A stretch of 64,000 bases of DNA, from NCBI RefSeq assembly GCF_900142675.1, contig NZ_FRBS01000003.1, positions 1 to 64,000 on the forward strand, written 5' to 3'. The DNA is from Shouchella rhizosphaerae (GTDB lineage: Bacteria; Bacillota; Bacilli; Bacillales; Bacillaceae_D). Every line of letters begins with the position of its first letter. Position 1 is the stretch's first letter. The notes under the pieces were generated by a model. That model did no database searches. It was not told the origin of the DNA and saw nothing but the letters and a program-made list of their open reading frames with translations. A program made the translations under genes and the position numbers. Below, piece by piece: positions 35,191-45,700 of this stretch.

Positions 35191-36432
35191 TTATTCAACC
35201 CATTTTTTAAATACGAGTGAGGCGTTGTGGCCGCCAAAGCCGAGTGAGTTGCTTAAAGCAACATGGACAGGTGCTTGTCTCGCTTCGTTTGGCACATAAT
35301 CTAAGTCACACTCAGGGTCTGGCGTTTCCAAGTTAATCGTTGGCGGGATGATGTCTTCATCAATTGCCTTCACTGAGAAAATGGCTTCCACTGCTCCAGC
35401 CGCTCCAAGCAAGTGTCCTGTCATTGATTTTGTTGAACTTATTGCCAGTTTATAAGCATGCTCGCCAAACACGGTTTTTATCGCCTTTGTTTCATAAGGA
35501 TCATTGAGCTCTGTGCTTGTTCCATGGGCATTAATGTAGCTAACCTCTTCAGGAGCTAGACCGGCGTCGTCAATCGCTGCCTGCATGCTGCGCGCTCCTC
35601 CTTCACCTTCGGGAGCAGGGCTGGTGACGTGGAAGGCGTCCCCTGTTGAGCCATAGCCGACAATTTCCGCATAAATGTGGGCACCTCGGGCTTTTGCAGA
35701 CTCTAAGCTTTCCAAAATTAATATGCCTGCTCCTTCACCCATGACAAAGCCGCTGCGGTTGGCATCGAATGGCCTCGAAGCCGTTGCCGGATCATCGCTT
35801 GTTGTAATGGCTTTAGCTGATGAGAAACCAGCCACAGCCATATTGGTAATAGGCGCTTCACTTCCGCCTGTAATCATAACGTCCGCATTCCCTCGCTGTA
35901 TCACTTTAAAGGCGTCCCCGATTGAATTTGTCCCTGATGCGCACGCCGTTACAGAGCACGAATTCGGGCCTTTTGCTCCTGTAAAGATCGATACTTGCCC
36001 GCTCGCCATATCTGGAATCATCATCGGCACGAAAAATGGGCTAACGCGGCGTTGACCCTTTTCTAAAAAGATACGGAATTGATTTTCATACGTTTCCATC
36101 CCGCCAATCCCAGAGCCAATCCAAACGCCAACGCGATCAGCATTTTCAGGTGTAATTTCTAGCCCTGCATCCGCTAATGCTTCTTGGGCTGAAACAACCG
36201 CAAACTGGGTAAAGCGATCCATTTTCCGAACTTCTTTGCGATCAATCGCAGCAGTTGGGTCAAAATCAGCAATTTCTGCCGCCACTTTCATCGGAAAAGC
36301 AGCAGCATCTATGCGGGTTAAATAGCCAATCCCCGACTTTCCTGCTTTTGCCTGCTCCCAAGATGTTTTTGCATCGAGCCCGAGCGGCGTAACCGCCCCA
36401 AGGCCTGTTACAACTACACGTCGTTTTTCCAC
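35191..36432 (-). CDS. fabF: Beta-ketoacyl-ACP synthase II (FabF)
   Basis: Condensing enzyme of fatty-acid elongation. In 413 residues the catalytic triad is visible: Cys in [13 protein letters not shown], His in [11 protein letters not shown] and His in [15 protein letters not shown]. It starts at GTG behind AAGGAG; the open frame reaches 36513 but into fabHA's end. It is the second gene of the fabHA-fabF operon, 47 bases after fabHA. It sets much of the membrane's chain-length and temperature response in this family. Confidence 0.95.
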   Translation of the reverse strand: MEKRRVVVTGLGAVTPLGLDAKTSWEQAKAGKSGIGYLTRIDAAAFPMKVAAEIADFDPTAAIDRKEVRKMDRFTQFAVVSAQEALADAGLEITPENADRVGVWIGSGIGGMETYENQFRIFLEKGQRRVSPFFVPMMIPDMASGQVSIFTGAKGPNSCSVTACASGTNSIGDAFKVIQRGNADVMITGGSEAPITNMAVAGFSSAKAITTSDDPATASRPFDANRSGFVMGEGAGILILESLESAKARGAHIYAEIVGYGSTGDAFHVTSPAPEGEGGARSMQAAIDDAGLAPEEVSYINAHGTSTELNDPYETKAIKTVFGEHAYKLAISSTKSMTGHLLGAAGAVEAIFSVKAIDEDIIPPTINLETPDPECDLDYVPNEARQAPVHVALSNSLGFGGHNASLVFKKWVE

Positions 36433-36479
36433 TTTGTATCGCTCCTTTTTTCTTTCTACTTTTCCATCATTAGTCTTCG

Positions 36480-37415
36480 TTAGCGGCCCCAGCGAATCGC
36501 CAATGAGCCCCACACTAGGCCTGCGCCAAAGCCGACAAGTACAATGACATCTCCCTCTTTGATTTTTCCTTGTTCGATTTCTTCCACTAGCGCAATCGGA
36601 ATCGAAGCAGCCGAAGTGTTTCCGTATTTGTTTACATTTACGGACATTTTCTCGCGTGGAAGTTCCAACCGTTCACGAGAGGCTTCCATTATGCGGATAT
36701 TCGCTTGATGGGGGACAAGAAAGTCGACATCTTCTTTACCTAAGCCCGCTTTGCTTAACACGCGTAAAGAAGCATCCCCCATTTGCCGAACGGCGAATTT
36801 GAACACTTCGCGGCCATTCATTTCAAGAAAAGGGCCTTTTTTATTAATGTGCATGCCGCCTGAACCGTCTGCGCCAAGATCAAAAGCGAGAATGCCTTTG
36901 TCTTCTGCCACAGGTCCAACGATAGCGGCGCCAGCTCCATCGCCAAACAGGACGGCAGTGTTACGGTCTTCCATATTCACAAGTTTCGTAAGTTTTTCTA
37001 CACCCACAACAAGCACATGCTTATAGGCGCCAGTTTCAATAAATTGCTGTGCCGTAGCCACGCCATAAATAAAACCTGCACAAGCTGCGCTAATATCCAT
37101 TGCTGCTGCTTGCTTTGCACCAAGGCGGTCTTGGATCATTGTCGAGACCGTTGGAAAAACCATGTCAGGCGTTACCGTCGCCACCAAAATTAAATCAATC
37201 TCTTCTGCTGAAAGCTTCGCAGCTTTTAAGGCGCTAAGCGCCGATTCATAAGCCATTTCGGATGTTTCCACACCTTCAGCAAAACGCCTTTCTTCAATCC
37301 CAGTACGGCTTTTAATCCATTCGTCAGATGTATCTAAAAACTTTTCTAGATCATGATTTGTGACACGTTTCTCCGGCACATAACGACCGAGCCCTAAAAT
37401 TCCTGCCTTTGGCAT
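36480..37415 (-). CDS. fabHA: Beta-ketoacyl-ACP synthase III (FabHA)
   Basis: Initiates fatty-acid synthesis by joining an acyl-CoA primer with malonyl-ACP; Bacillus enzymes accept branched primers. Of 311 residues, the triad is Cys112 in DISAACAGF, His in VPHQANIRI and Asn in [11 protein letters not shown] chose ATG 37415 behind GGAAGGGG. The upstream promoter carries a FapR-type operator. Only one FabH copy is in the window; the A designation is by position ahead of fabF. Confidence 0.93.
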   Translation of the reverse strand: MPKAGILGLGRYVPEKRVTNHDLEKFLDTSDEWIKSRTGIEERRFAEGVETSEMAYESALSALKAAKLSAEEIDLILVATVTPDMVFPTVSTMIQDRLGAKQAAAMDISAACAGFIYGVATAQQFIETGAYKHVLVVGVEKLTKLVNMEDRNTAVLFGDGAGAAIVGPVAEDKGILAFDLGADGSGGMHINKKGPFLEMNGREVFKFAVRQMGDASLRVLSKAGLGKEDVDFLVPHQANIRIMEASRERLELPREKMSVNVNKYGNTSAASIPIALVEEIEQGKIKEGDVIVLVGFGAGLVWGSLAIRWGR

Positions 37416-37454
37416 ACGTCTACCCCTTCCTACTTTAAAAGACGTGTTTTTAAA

Positions 37455-37500
37455 ATTAGTACCTGATCCTAATATTAGCAACCATTTTTGTTGCTGTCCA
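37455..37500 (-). promoter_or_regulatory. fabHA-fabF promoter with FapR-type operator
   Basis: On the minus strand TGGACA (37495-37500), 17 bases, TAATAT (37472-37477). The palindrome-like ATTAGTACCTGATCCTAAT (37455-37473, read on the plus strand) overlaps the -10 and start region. Its first 13 bases equal those of the fabI operator at 11656-11674. Confidence 0.75.
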
Positions 37501-37609
37501 GAACGTTTTTGTCTAAATAATGCGCGAGAACGGGCGCATGCCGTCTCACGATTACGGCGAATGGCTATACACTAATATAAAATGAAAGGAACAGAAGGAG
37601 GCGTCACAT

Positions 37610-37879
37610 ATGCGCAATAGCGAGCAAGACTTCTTCTCAACCATGATGTTTGGCCCAAGGCCGCCAAGACAAAGCGAACCAATCGAACAAGAAGCAGAAA
37701 TAGAAACAGCGGCAGAAACAGAGGGAGAAACGCCTGATGAGTTAGACAACGCAAGCCAGCTCGTTCAAGTCATTGCCCTTATCCAAGCAATCTCTCCTAT
37801 TATTGAACAAGTCAAGCCTATCATTGGCGCGGCCAAAGAATTTTGGCAAAGTAAAAAAGAAACGAAAGATAGCGATTAG
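37610..37879 (+). CDS. Small acidic protein with one amphipathic helix
   Basis: An 89-residue protein I cannot name. Residues 20-45 are almost all Glu/Ala/Thr, then LVQVIALIQAISPIIEQVKP forms a hydrophobic or amphipathic helix and the tail is basic-acidic (KKETKDSD). ATG is eight bases after GAAGGAGG. It lies between fabHA and comZ, where B. subtilis has yjzB, but on the opposite strand to fabHA. A hairpin (37897-37924) follows. Confidence 0.6.
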   Translation: MRNSEQDFFSTMMFGPRPPRQSEPIEQEAEIETAAETEGETPDELDNASQLVQVIALIQAISPIIEQVKPIIGAAKEFWQSKKETKDSD

Positions 37880-37896
37880 CTTTATGCCCCTTTTTT

Positions 37897-37931
37897 ATCC
37901 ATCAATGCTTAAACCATTGGTGGATCGTTTC
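37897..37931 (+). terminator. Hairpin terminator after the 37610 gene
   Basis: ATCCATCAATG pairs with CATTGGTGGAT (one G-T pair) followed by CGTTTC. The rest of the gap to 38075 shows nothing clear. Confidence 0.6.
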
Positions 37932-38075
37932 TTCCCTACTTTCATTCTGTCGAATCAGGCCATTATTGGGATGACAGCAAGCGCACGGGCTTTGTATCAG
38001 CCTGCTTTGGTACTTCGTTCTGTCATGCTTGTAAACAAACCTGTGCCCTATTTTGCGCTTACTGGTTATCCTTTT

Positions 38076-38258
38076 TCATTCCTGCTCGTTTAACCCAAGT
38101 TCGTATGCTTCGTTCATCACATGAAGCAACAATGAAAGCAGCGGCTGCAATTCATCCATTGTTACTTCTATGCCTTTGCCTTCTAGCAATTTACGCGCTT
38201 CAGGTACATGCTTCATGGCGATTTCCATAAACTTCAAATTTCTTTCGTGTTGCTCCAT
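38076..38258 (-). CDS. comZ: ComZ, negative regulator of comG
   Basis: A 60-residue protein matching ComZ, which in B. subtilis lowers comG transcription. It starts MEQHERNLKFMEIAMKHVPE and ends VMNEAYELGLNEQE. ATG follows AAAGGGG. The long open frame reaching to 38639 has no start signal and overlaps prfC, so I use only the last 60 codons. In B. subtilis med lies just upstream; here prfC diverges instead. Confidence 0.85.
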   Translation of the reverse strand: MEQHERNLKFMEIAMKHVPEARKLLEGKGIEVTMDELQPLLSLLLHVMNEAYELGLNEQE

Positions 38259-38403
38259 TGAAATAACCCCTTTATATGTATTCTCTTTTAAGATAACTGA
38301 ACGGTTGCTCGATGGCAAGGATGGACCGATTTGCTTTTCAAAGATGAAAGCAGGGCCGTTTCTTGCTATAATGGAAAAATCGATTTGGAAATGAGGTTGA
38401 TTC

Positions 38404-40011
38404 ATGAACCCAGCATTAAAAGAAGAAATTTTAGCAAGGCGTACCTTTGCGATTATCTCCCACCCCGATGCCGGAAAAACAACATTAACTGAAAAGTTGC
38501 TTCTTTTTGGCGGTGCCATACGGGAAGCAGGAACAGTGAAAGGGCGCAAAAATAGCAAACACGCAATGAGTGATTGGATGGAAATTGAAAAACAGCGTGG
38601 CATCTCGGTTACAAGCTCTGTGCTTGAATTCCAGTACAATGGCTTTCATGTCAATATTCTCGATACACCTGGCCACGAAGATTTTTCGGAAGATACGTAC
38701 CGCACATTGACTGCTGCTGATTCTGCCGCAATGTTAATTGACGCTGCCAAAGGAGTTGAAGCACAGACGAAAAAGCTTTTTAAAGTCTGCCGCCTCCGCA
38801 ATATTCCGATTTTCACGTTCATTAACAAACTTGACCGTCAAGGGCGTGATCCATTTGAATTAATGGAAGAACTAGAAAATCTCCTTGGCATTCGTTCATA
38901 CCCAATGGGCTGGCCGATTGGCATGGGCCAATCATTTAAAGCTGTTTATGACCGTCACCAGCAAAAACTAGAATTATACAATCCTGACAATCCAAAGGCG
39001 ATTGATACGATTCAACTAAGCGGGCCAGACGATCCGAAGTTGGATGAAGCAATTGGCGATGAACAACTGGTCCGTCAGTTCCGGGAAGAGCTAGAACTCC
39101 TTGATGTCGCTGGTGATGAATATGACAAAGAACGGATTGACAAAGGCGAACTGACACCTGTATTTTTCGGTTCGGCGATTTCAAGCTTCGGCGTTCAAAC
39201 GTTTCTGGACCATTTTTTAAAGCTTTCTCCTGCGCCAGCTTCCCGGGAGAGCTCGATTGGGACGATTGACCCCCTTTCTCGGGAACATTTTTCCGGTTTT
39301 ATTTTTAAAGTGCAAGCCAATATGAATGCTAAACACCGGGACCGCGTCGCATTTTTGCGGATCACTTCTGGTACATTTAAACGGGGAATGAACGTCAAGC
39401 ATGTCCGGACCAACAAACCGCTAAAACTCTCGCAGCCAACACAATTTTTAGCGCAAAACCGCAGCATTGTTGATGAAGCGTATGCTGGCGACATTATCGG
39501 TTTATTTGACCCAGGTACATTTCGAATCGGCGACACGCTTGTTGATGGTGAATCGTTTGAGTTTAATGAAATGCCTCATTTCTCACCAGAGCACTTCGCA
39601 AGCATTACGGTGAAAGAAGCTTTAAAGCACAAATCATATGAGAAAGGCTTGCAACAATTAACGGAAGAGGGCGCGATCCAGTTATTTAAAACCTATAATA
39701 AGTACGTTGAACAACAAATTGTCGGCGTGGTTGGCGTACTCCAATTTGAAGTGCTTGAACACCGTCTCCACGCTGAATACAATGTCGATATCCAGATGGA
39801 ACGGTTGCCGTTTTCTTTTGCCCGTTGGATCAGCGGCGGCGAAGAAGAGATGAAACGATTTAAAGAGAAACAGCGCAACCTCGTCACCGACAGAGAAGGC
39901 CGGATTGTTGCTTTGTTTGAGAATGAATTCCAAATGAGGACAGCGCAAGATAAATATCCAGGCCTCCATTTTTACGAAAACTCCTTTTACCAAGACAGTA
40001 TGACCGAGTAA
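38404..40011 (+). CDS. prfC: Peptide chain release factor 3 (PrfC)
   Basis: A GTPase that recycles release factors 1/2 from the ribosome after termination. Of 535 residues, G1 is SHPDAGKTTLTEK (about 19-31), switch II DTPGHEDFSEDTY, NKLD in FINKLDRQG, and the EF-G-like domains follow. Family length is about 530. ATG start. I know of no prfC in B. subtilis 168, so this is a gain relative to that gene order. Strong terminator follows. Confidence 0.93.
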   Translation: MNPALKEEILARRTFAIISHPDAGKTTLTEKLLLFGGAIREAGTVKGRKNSKHAMSDWMEIEKQRGISVTSSVLEFQYNGFHVNILDTPGHEDFSEDTYRTLTAADSAAMLIDAAKGVEAQTKKLFKVCRLRNIPIFTFINKLDRQGRDPFELMEELENLLGIRSYPMGWPIGMGQSFKAVYDRHQQKLELYNPDNPKAIDTIQLSGPDDPKLDEAIGDEQLVRQFREELELLDVAGDEYDKERIDKGELTPVFFGSAISSFGVQTFLDHFLKLSPAPASRESSIGTIDPLSREHFSGFIFKVQANMNAKHRDRVAFLRITSGTFKRGMNVKHVRTNKPLKLSQPTQFLAQNRSIVDEAYAGDIIGLFDPGTFRIGDTLVDGESFEFNEMPHFSPEHFASITVKEALKHKSYEKGLQQLTEEGAIQLFKTYNKYVEQQIVGVVGVLQFEVLEHRLHAEYNVDIQMERLPFSFARWISGGEEEMKRFKEKQRNLVTDREGRIVALFENEFQMRTAQDKYPGLHFYENSFYQDSMTE

Positions 40012-40016
40012 AACAC

Positions 40017-40057
40017 GAAAAAACGGCAGTTGTGAAAAATGCAACTGCCGTTTTTCG
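40017..40057. terminator. Bidirectional terminator, prfC / epimerase
   Basis: AAAAACGGCAGTTG pairs with CAACTGCCGTTTTT around an A-rich loop. A and T runs on both sides serve both converging genes. Confidence 0.92.
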
Positions 40058-40066
40058 TCATCTTTG

Positions 40067-40906
40067 TCACTGATTTGTGTTTGGATGCTTAGCTGCCATG
40101 CTCTTTGTTTCATCGTACATCGCTGCCAGTTTTTTTTGCCTTTGCCATTCTTCGTGGGCAAGTTGGTATTTTTTAATGCCCTCTGCTAAAGAAGTTCGTG
40201 GAAAAAAGCCTAATAGCTCATGGGCTTTTTGGTAATCAAGGCCATTGCTCTTCCCTGTTCGTTCAAACGGATTGGATGTGCCGCTACCTAAATGAATGGT
40301 ATGCTGCCCGCTGTCAATTGCCATCGCTGCAGCTAACGCGCTTGTCACATCGTCAATATAAAGAAGATCATGCATGGATTCCGTTTTGCCTGTTTCATCC
40401 TCATAAGATACGAACTGTCTGCCTAGTTTTAAATGATAAGGCTGATGGAGCCCGTAAACAGTCGGTAAACGAATAATGACGGCGGCGCCCCCCGTTTCTG
40501 CACAAGTCACGCGAATGTTTTCTTCTTGCGCTAGCATCGCTTTCCCATATTCAGTCACAGGCTGTACCCGCCATTCGCCGCTATATTCGTAAACATCCGT
40601 CGTTGACAAAAACACAAATAAACAGTCAGGCTGGCACTTGCGCAAAACCGCTTCTAAAGCAGCCCGATTTTCATTATCGGCTGCATAAACCACCACATCT
40701 GCATCGCCAAAATCAACCTGTTCAATCTTTGTTTGCAAAAAGGTGAAATGGGCATTGCGGCCAAGCTCCATTTCTAAAGCAAGCTTTAACTCGCTACGAT
40801 TTTCTAATGAATCAACCGCTGTAACCAACCAGCCTTCATCAAGCAACTTCTGCGCCAAATGAAAGCCAATAAACCCAAGCCCTCCTGCAATTTTGACATG
40901 CTTCAC
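40067..40906 (-). CDS. NAD-dependent epimerase/dehydratase-like protein
   Basis: A 279-residue extended SDR protein. The cofactor motif is GGLGFIGFHLA near the N-terminus. The usual active-site motif YxxxK is altered: after STTDVYEYSG the site reads VTEYGKAMLAQ, with Lys two residues after Tyr instead of four, so catalysis may be changed or lost. Substrate unknown. GTG start behind GGGGAG. It follows the 40960 gene by about 50 bases, downstream of argF, in the place of yjaU/yjaV in B. subtilis. Confidence 0.75.
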   Translation of the reverse strand: MKHVKIAGGLGFIGFHLAQKLLDEGWLVTAVDSLENRSELKLALEMELGRNAHFTFLQTKIEQVDFGDADVVVYAADNENRAALEAVLRKCQPDCLFVFLSTTDVYEYSGEWRVQPVTEYGKAMLAQEENIRVTCAETGGAAVIIRLPTVYGLHQPYHLKLGRQFVSYEDETGKTESMHDLLYIDDVTSALAAAMAIDSGQHTIHLGSGTSNPFERTGKSNGLDYQKAHELLGFFPRTSLAEGIKKYQLAHEEWQRQKKLAAMYDETKSMAAKHPNTNQ

Positions 40907-40959
40907 CGTCCTTATCTCCCCTTTCCTTGTTACTCGATTTCGTCATCATCCTCGAACTT

Positions 40960-41652
40960 TCAATGGAAAGAAGCAAAAAAGGAAGCCATTTGCTTGCTTA
41001 ACTCTGCTGGGTTTTGTAAAGAAGCGAAAAAGTAATAGTCTGCATATTGGGCGCTTGAAAGGTTAGTCGGTTGTGCGGTTGCTTCAGAAAATAATTGATA
41101 AATACGCGTTGCCGCAAGTGGGCGGTTGCGATCGATTAAGCGCTGCTGTTGGTCAATAGCGCGCAAATATGCGACATCGATTTGTCCGTTTAGCTTGTAT
41201 GCTGCTTTGACTTCCTTTAAAAAACGTTTGCCAGCCAATTCGTCTTTTTTAATCGCTTGAAAGGCCGCTTCTAATGACAACACTGGCTTGATTAAAGCTG
41301 CAGCCCTCACTTCAAGGGTTGCATCCGCTAGTAGTTGTTTGGCAATTAGGGCACTCGCCCCTTCAGCACAAATAAAAATCCGTTTATTCACCGTTTCTTG
41401 TTTTATGAAAAGGGAAATAACCTGCCTGGCATGAGCAACCGCTTTTGGCGAACCCCAATGTGCTTTTAGGCGGAAGGCAGTTAATACCGTGTAACCTTTT
41501 TCAATCAAGCTGTTTGCAAGCACACGTGCCTTTTCTTTATAAGGAGAGTCGTCGTCCGCCATCACAAACACTGCATACCCATTTGGACGCTCTGGCAAGC
41601 TATAACTGTACGTATACCCACTAAGGTCAATATAGCGAACATAGACGGGCAT
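40960..41652 (-). CDS. Hypothetical protein, possibly alpha/beta hydrolase-like
   Basis: A 230-residue protein without signal peptide. It begins MPVYVRYIDLSGYTYSYSLP and has ICAEGASALIAKQLL, which could be a nucleophile-elbow-like turn with Ser after Gly-Ala; the fold call is tentative. ATG follows GGAGAG. It lies between argF and the epimerase-like gene on the same strand, with a ~140-base gap to argF. Confidence 0.55.
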   Translation of the reverse strand: MPVYVRYIDLSGYTYSYSLPERPNGYAVFVMADDDSPYKEKARVLANSLIEKGYTVLTAFRLKAHWGSPKAVAHARQVISLFIKQETVNKRIFICAEGASALIAKQLLADATLEVRAAALIKPVLSLEAAFQAIKKDELAGKRFLKEVKAAYKLNGQIDVAYLRAIDQQQRLIDRNRPLAATRIYQLFSEATAQPTNLSSAQYADYYFFASLQNPAELSKQMASFFASFH

Positions 41653-41795
41653 TCTTTATCTCTCCTGCTTTTATTCGTCGTTATTCTATTCTATGTGCAA
41701 GATGGGAAAAAAGATCAGGCTAAAAACAAGAAATCGCCTTTTCTATGAGAGGCAAAAGGACCAGTAATCGTACTGGTCCTTGAAGCATTGTGCGG

Positions 41796-42740
41796 TTAAC
41801 GAATAAGGGCGGCCAAAATTGCTTTCTGTACATGAAGGCGGTTTTCTGCTTGGTCGTAAATGGCTGAATGGGAGCCATCAATGACGTCTGCGGTTACTTC
41901 TTCGCCTCGATGGGCAGGCAAGCAATGCAAGAACAGATAATCGTCTTTGGCTCCTTTTGCCAACTTATGATTAACTTGGTAAGGAGCTAGCGCTTCTGCT
42001 CTGCTCGTTTGCTCTTGCTCGTAGCCCATGCTTGCCCACACGTCCGTATAAAGAACATCAGCGTCTGCCACAGCTGCTTCAGGGTCATTTGTGCTCACCA
42101 GCTTGGCGCCTGTTTGCATAGCAGCTTCTTGCGCTTTAGCAAAAATCGCTTGATCGACTTCATAACCTTTCGGGCTAGCAACTGTGACATCCATGCCCGT
42201 TTTGGCGCCTACAGCAAGCAGGGAATGAGCAACATTGTTGCCGTCGCCAATATAGACAAGTTTCTTTCCAGCCAATGTGCCTTTATGCTCCATAATGGTC
42301 AATGCGTCTGCCAGCGCCTGACAAGGATGGAAAGCGTCCGTTAGAGCGTTAATAACCGGCACAGAAGAATGCTTTGCAAATTCCACAACTTTCTTGTGGG
42401 AATTCGTGCGGATCATAATCGCATCTACATAACGAGAAAGCACATTGGCCGTGTCTTTCACCGGCTCTCCTCTGCCGATTTGCAAATCGCGGCTGCTAAG
42501 AAAAAGGGCGTGCCCGCCTAATTGCGTCATTCCAACTTCAAAGGAAACGCGTGTACGTGTTGAAGCATTTTCAAAAATCATCCCAAGTGACTTACCAGCA
42601 AGAAGAGTGTGAGGCTCTCCTTTTTTCAAGGCTGCTTTTAACGCTTTAGCCTCTTCTAACAGCTGCGCTACTTCCGTTGGCGTAAAGTCAAGCAGCGTGA
42701 GCAAGTGTTTCCCTGTCAACTTTGTTTTTACCGTCTCCAT
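41796..42740 (-). CDS. argF: Ornithine carbamoyltransferase
   Basis: Makes citrulline from ornithine and carbamoyl phosphate. Of 314 residues the carbamoyl-phosphate motif ENASTRTRVSFE, the HPCQALADALTIMEH segment and the ornithine loop FLHCLPAHRGEE are all present. ATG 42740 lies one base past the carB stop, with a ribosome site GGGGAG inside carB; the upstream open frame is a carB shadow. It is the last gene of the argCJBD-carAB-argF operon, as in B. subtilis. Confidence 0.96.
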   Translation of the reverse strand: METVKTKLTGKHLLTLLDFTPTEVAQLLEEAKALKAALKKGEPHTLLAGKSLGMIFENASTRTRVSFEVGMTQLGGHALFLSSRDLQIGRGEPVKDTANVLSRYVDAIMIRTNSHKKVVEFAKHSSVPVINALTDAFHPCQALADALTIMEHKGTLAGKKLVYIGDGNNVAHSLLAVGAKTGMDVTVASPKGYEVDQAIFAKAQEAAMQTGAKLVSTNDPEAAVADADVLYTDVWASMGYEQEQTSRAEALAPYQVNHKLAKGAKDDYLFLHCLPAHRGEEVTADVIDGSHSAIYDQAENRLHVQKAILAALIR

Positions 42741-42741
42741 A

Positions 42742-45700
42742 TTAATTCGTCTCCCCTGCCATTTCCGTTTTTCGCAAGCGATGCCATTCCTGGATGGGCT
42801 TGCAGCTTTTTTTCGATTGCTCAAAATAAGCGAGCATGGCTGTGGCTGTCTCTTTTGCTGAGATCACGGTCAATTGTTTGGCCAGTGCTGCCATTCGCAT
42901 ATTTGCTCCGTCACGCTTACCAAGAGGCGGCACGCTGATTAACGCACACGCATGGGGGCTTTCTAGCCAATTGGCAAAATCGTCTTCTACTAACGTACAC
43001 CCTACTTGTTCCAGTTTCTGCAAAATCTCAGAAAAATCGTGCTTATGCTCATCCGCAAGATCCACAAAAACCGATTTCTCTTCTCTTGGTTTATACAAAG
43101 AGATTGGTTCTTCAAAAGGAGCAAACACTTTGGCAAACGCTTCTTCTACACTTTTCCCAATCATGAGCAACTCTCCAGTCGACTTCATTTCCGCGCCAAG
43201 AAGTGGATCGAGCCCTGCTAGCTTACTGTATGAAAACACCGGTGCTTTTACGGCAACAAAATCGCCTTGTTTTTTCGGTGGAGCCAGCTCATTGATGGAA
43301 CAGCCTAGCATAAGCTTCACTGCTTGTTCGACAAATGGCTCTCCGTAAATTTTGGCAAGAAGTGGTACTGTCCGTGAAGCCCGAGGATTGACTTCAATCA
43401 CATAATATCGGTCGCCGGCAACAACAAACTGAATATTAAAGAGGCCACGAAAGTGAATGCCAGTCGCTATTTTTTTCGCCGCTTCTTCCAATTGCGCCAA
43501 CATAGACGCCGATAAAGTATGGGGCGGTGTAACAGCGGTACTGTCGCCTGAATGGACACCTGCTTTTTCAACATGTTCAAACATGCCAGCTATTCGGATT
43601 GATTTGCCGTCGGTTAATACATCGACATCGATCTCGATCCCTTCAATAAAATGATCAATTAATAATGGAAACAACCCGCTGTACTCATGGTTTTGTAAAT
43701 AAGAAGTCAGCTCATTTTCACTAGAAACAAGCGCCATCCCTTGCCCGCCAATCACATAAGAAGGGCGGAGAAGCACTGGGTAGCCCGTTGCCTTAGCCCG
43801 GCAGCAAGCGTCTTCCAAATCATTGGCTGTTTCGCCAGGAATATGGGGGACGCCAATGTTGTTCATAAATGCATAAAAACGTTGTCTGTCCTCAAGCATG
43901 TCAATCGTATCAGCAGATACGCCAAGCACAGGGAGGCCAGCTTCCTCTAGCTCCTGCACTAATTTAATCCCTGTTTGCCCGCCTAATGTAACAATGATGC
44001 CTTCTGGCTGTTCCAACGCGCAAACGGCGTATACATCTTCAAAAGAGAGTGGCTCAAAGTATAGTCTATCTGCGGTGGCATAATCAGTGCTTACCGTTTC
44101 AGGATTGTTGTTCATAATAATTGCTTCATAGCCTTGTTTGCGAACGGCTTTAGCGCCATGGACTGAACAATAATCAAACTCAATTCCTTGGCCGATGCGG
44201 ATTGGCCCCGAGCCGATAATGAGCACTTTTTTTTGGGTACTCGGCATGGCTTCATTTTCTCCGTAATAACTTGAGTAAAAATAAGGAGTTGCTGCTTCAA
44301 ATTCAGCAGCGCATGTGTCAACCATTTTATAAGCTGGCTTTATTCCCCAATCGATCCGTTTGGCTGTCACTTTTTCCTTTGGCGCCCCTAAGTAACAGGC
44401 GATCGTTTCATCCGAAAAACCAGCGATTTTTAACCGGTGCAGCGCTTCTTTTGAAAGGGATTCGAGCGATAGCTGCTTTGTTTCTTTTTCTAAGTGCACC
44501 AGCTTTTCGAACTTCTTCAAGAAAAACATATCTATGTTTGTTTTCTCATGGAGGTTGGCACACGTTTCACCGCGGCGCAAAAGTTCAAATAGCGCAAACA
44601 ACCTAGCGTCATCTGCTTGGAGCACGTGCTGCCAAAGCTCCTTTTCCCCACTGCCGCTAAGCACCGGCATTTCCAAGCCGGCTACATCAATTTCCAAAGA
44701 GCGAATCGCTTTTTGGACAGCTGCTTCAAACGAACGTTCAATCGCCATCACTTCACCAGTTGCTTTCATTTGTGTACCAAGCTTGCGGTTAGCGGTAAAA
44801 AATTTATCAAATGGCCAGCGTGGGAATTTGACAATACAATAATCCAAGCTAGGTTCAAAACTGGCGTATGTATAGCCAGTCACCGGATTTTTCAATTCAT
44901 GCAAATAGTAGCCAATTGACAGTTTTGCCGCCATCCGGGCGATTGGATAGCCAGTTGCTTTTGAAGCAAGCGCCGACGACCTGCTGACGCGAGGGTTGAC
45001 TTCGATTAAATAGTAACGGTCGCTGTTCGGGTCAAGCGCAAATTGAATGTTGCATCCGCCAATGATTCCTAAGGCGCGGATAATTTTTAAGGACGCGGCA
45101 CGCAGCATTTGATAGTCTTTATCGGTAAGGGTTTGCGATGGCGCCACAACAATGGAATCGCCTGTGTGAATGCCGACAGGATCAATGTTCTCCATATTAC
45201 AAACTGTAATGCACGTGTCGTTTTCATCACGCATCACTTCATATTCAATTTCTTTAAAGCCAGCGATGCTTTTTTCAATTAAACATTGGCTTATCGGGCT
45301 TTGGGCGAGCCCATTTTCTATGATTGCTTTTAACTCTTTTTCACAATCGGCGATCCCGCCCCCTGCACCACCAAGCGTGTAAGCTGGACGGACAATGATC
45401 GGATAGCCAGCTTGTTCAGCAAAGCGTAGCGCTTCAGACGCACTATGGACAATTTCACTATCAGGCACCGGCTCGTTTAATTGATGCATTAAAGCCCGAA
45501 ATTGCTCACGGTCTTCCCCTTTTTGGATCGATTCAATCGGCGTGCCAAGCAGTTCGACGCCATAGGCAGCGAGCAAGCCTTGCTCATGAAGCTTTAAGGC
45601 AAGATTTAAACCTGTTTGCCCGCCTAGCGTCGCCAACAGCCCGTCAGGTTTCTCCCTCTCGAAAATGTTGACAACCGTCTCGACCGATAACGGTTCAAAA

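Noticed and set aside
38259-38639. Long upstream extension of the comZ reading frame (to 187 codons)
   Set aside because: It overlaps prfC on the other strand, lacks a start signal, and ComZ is about 60 residues.
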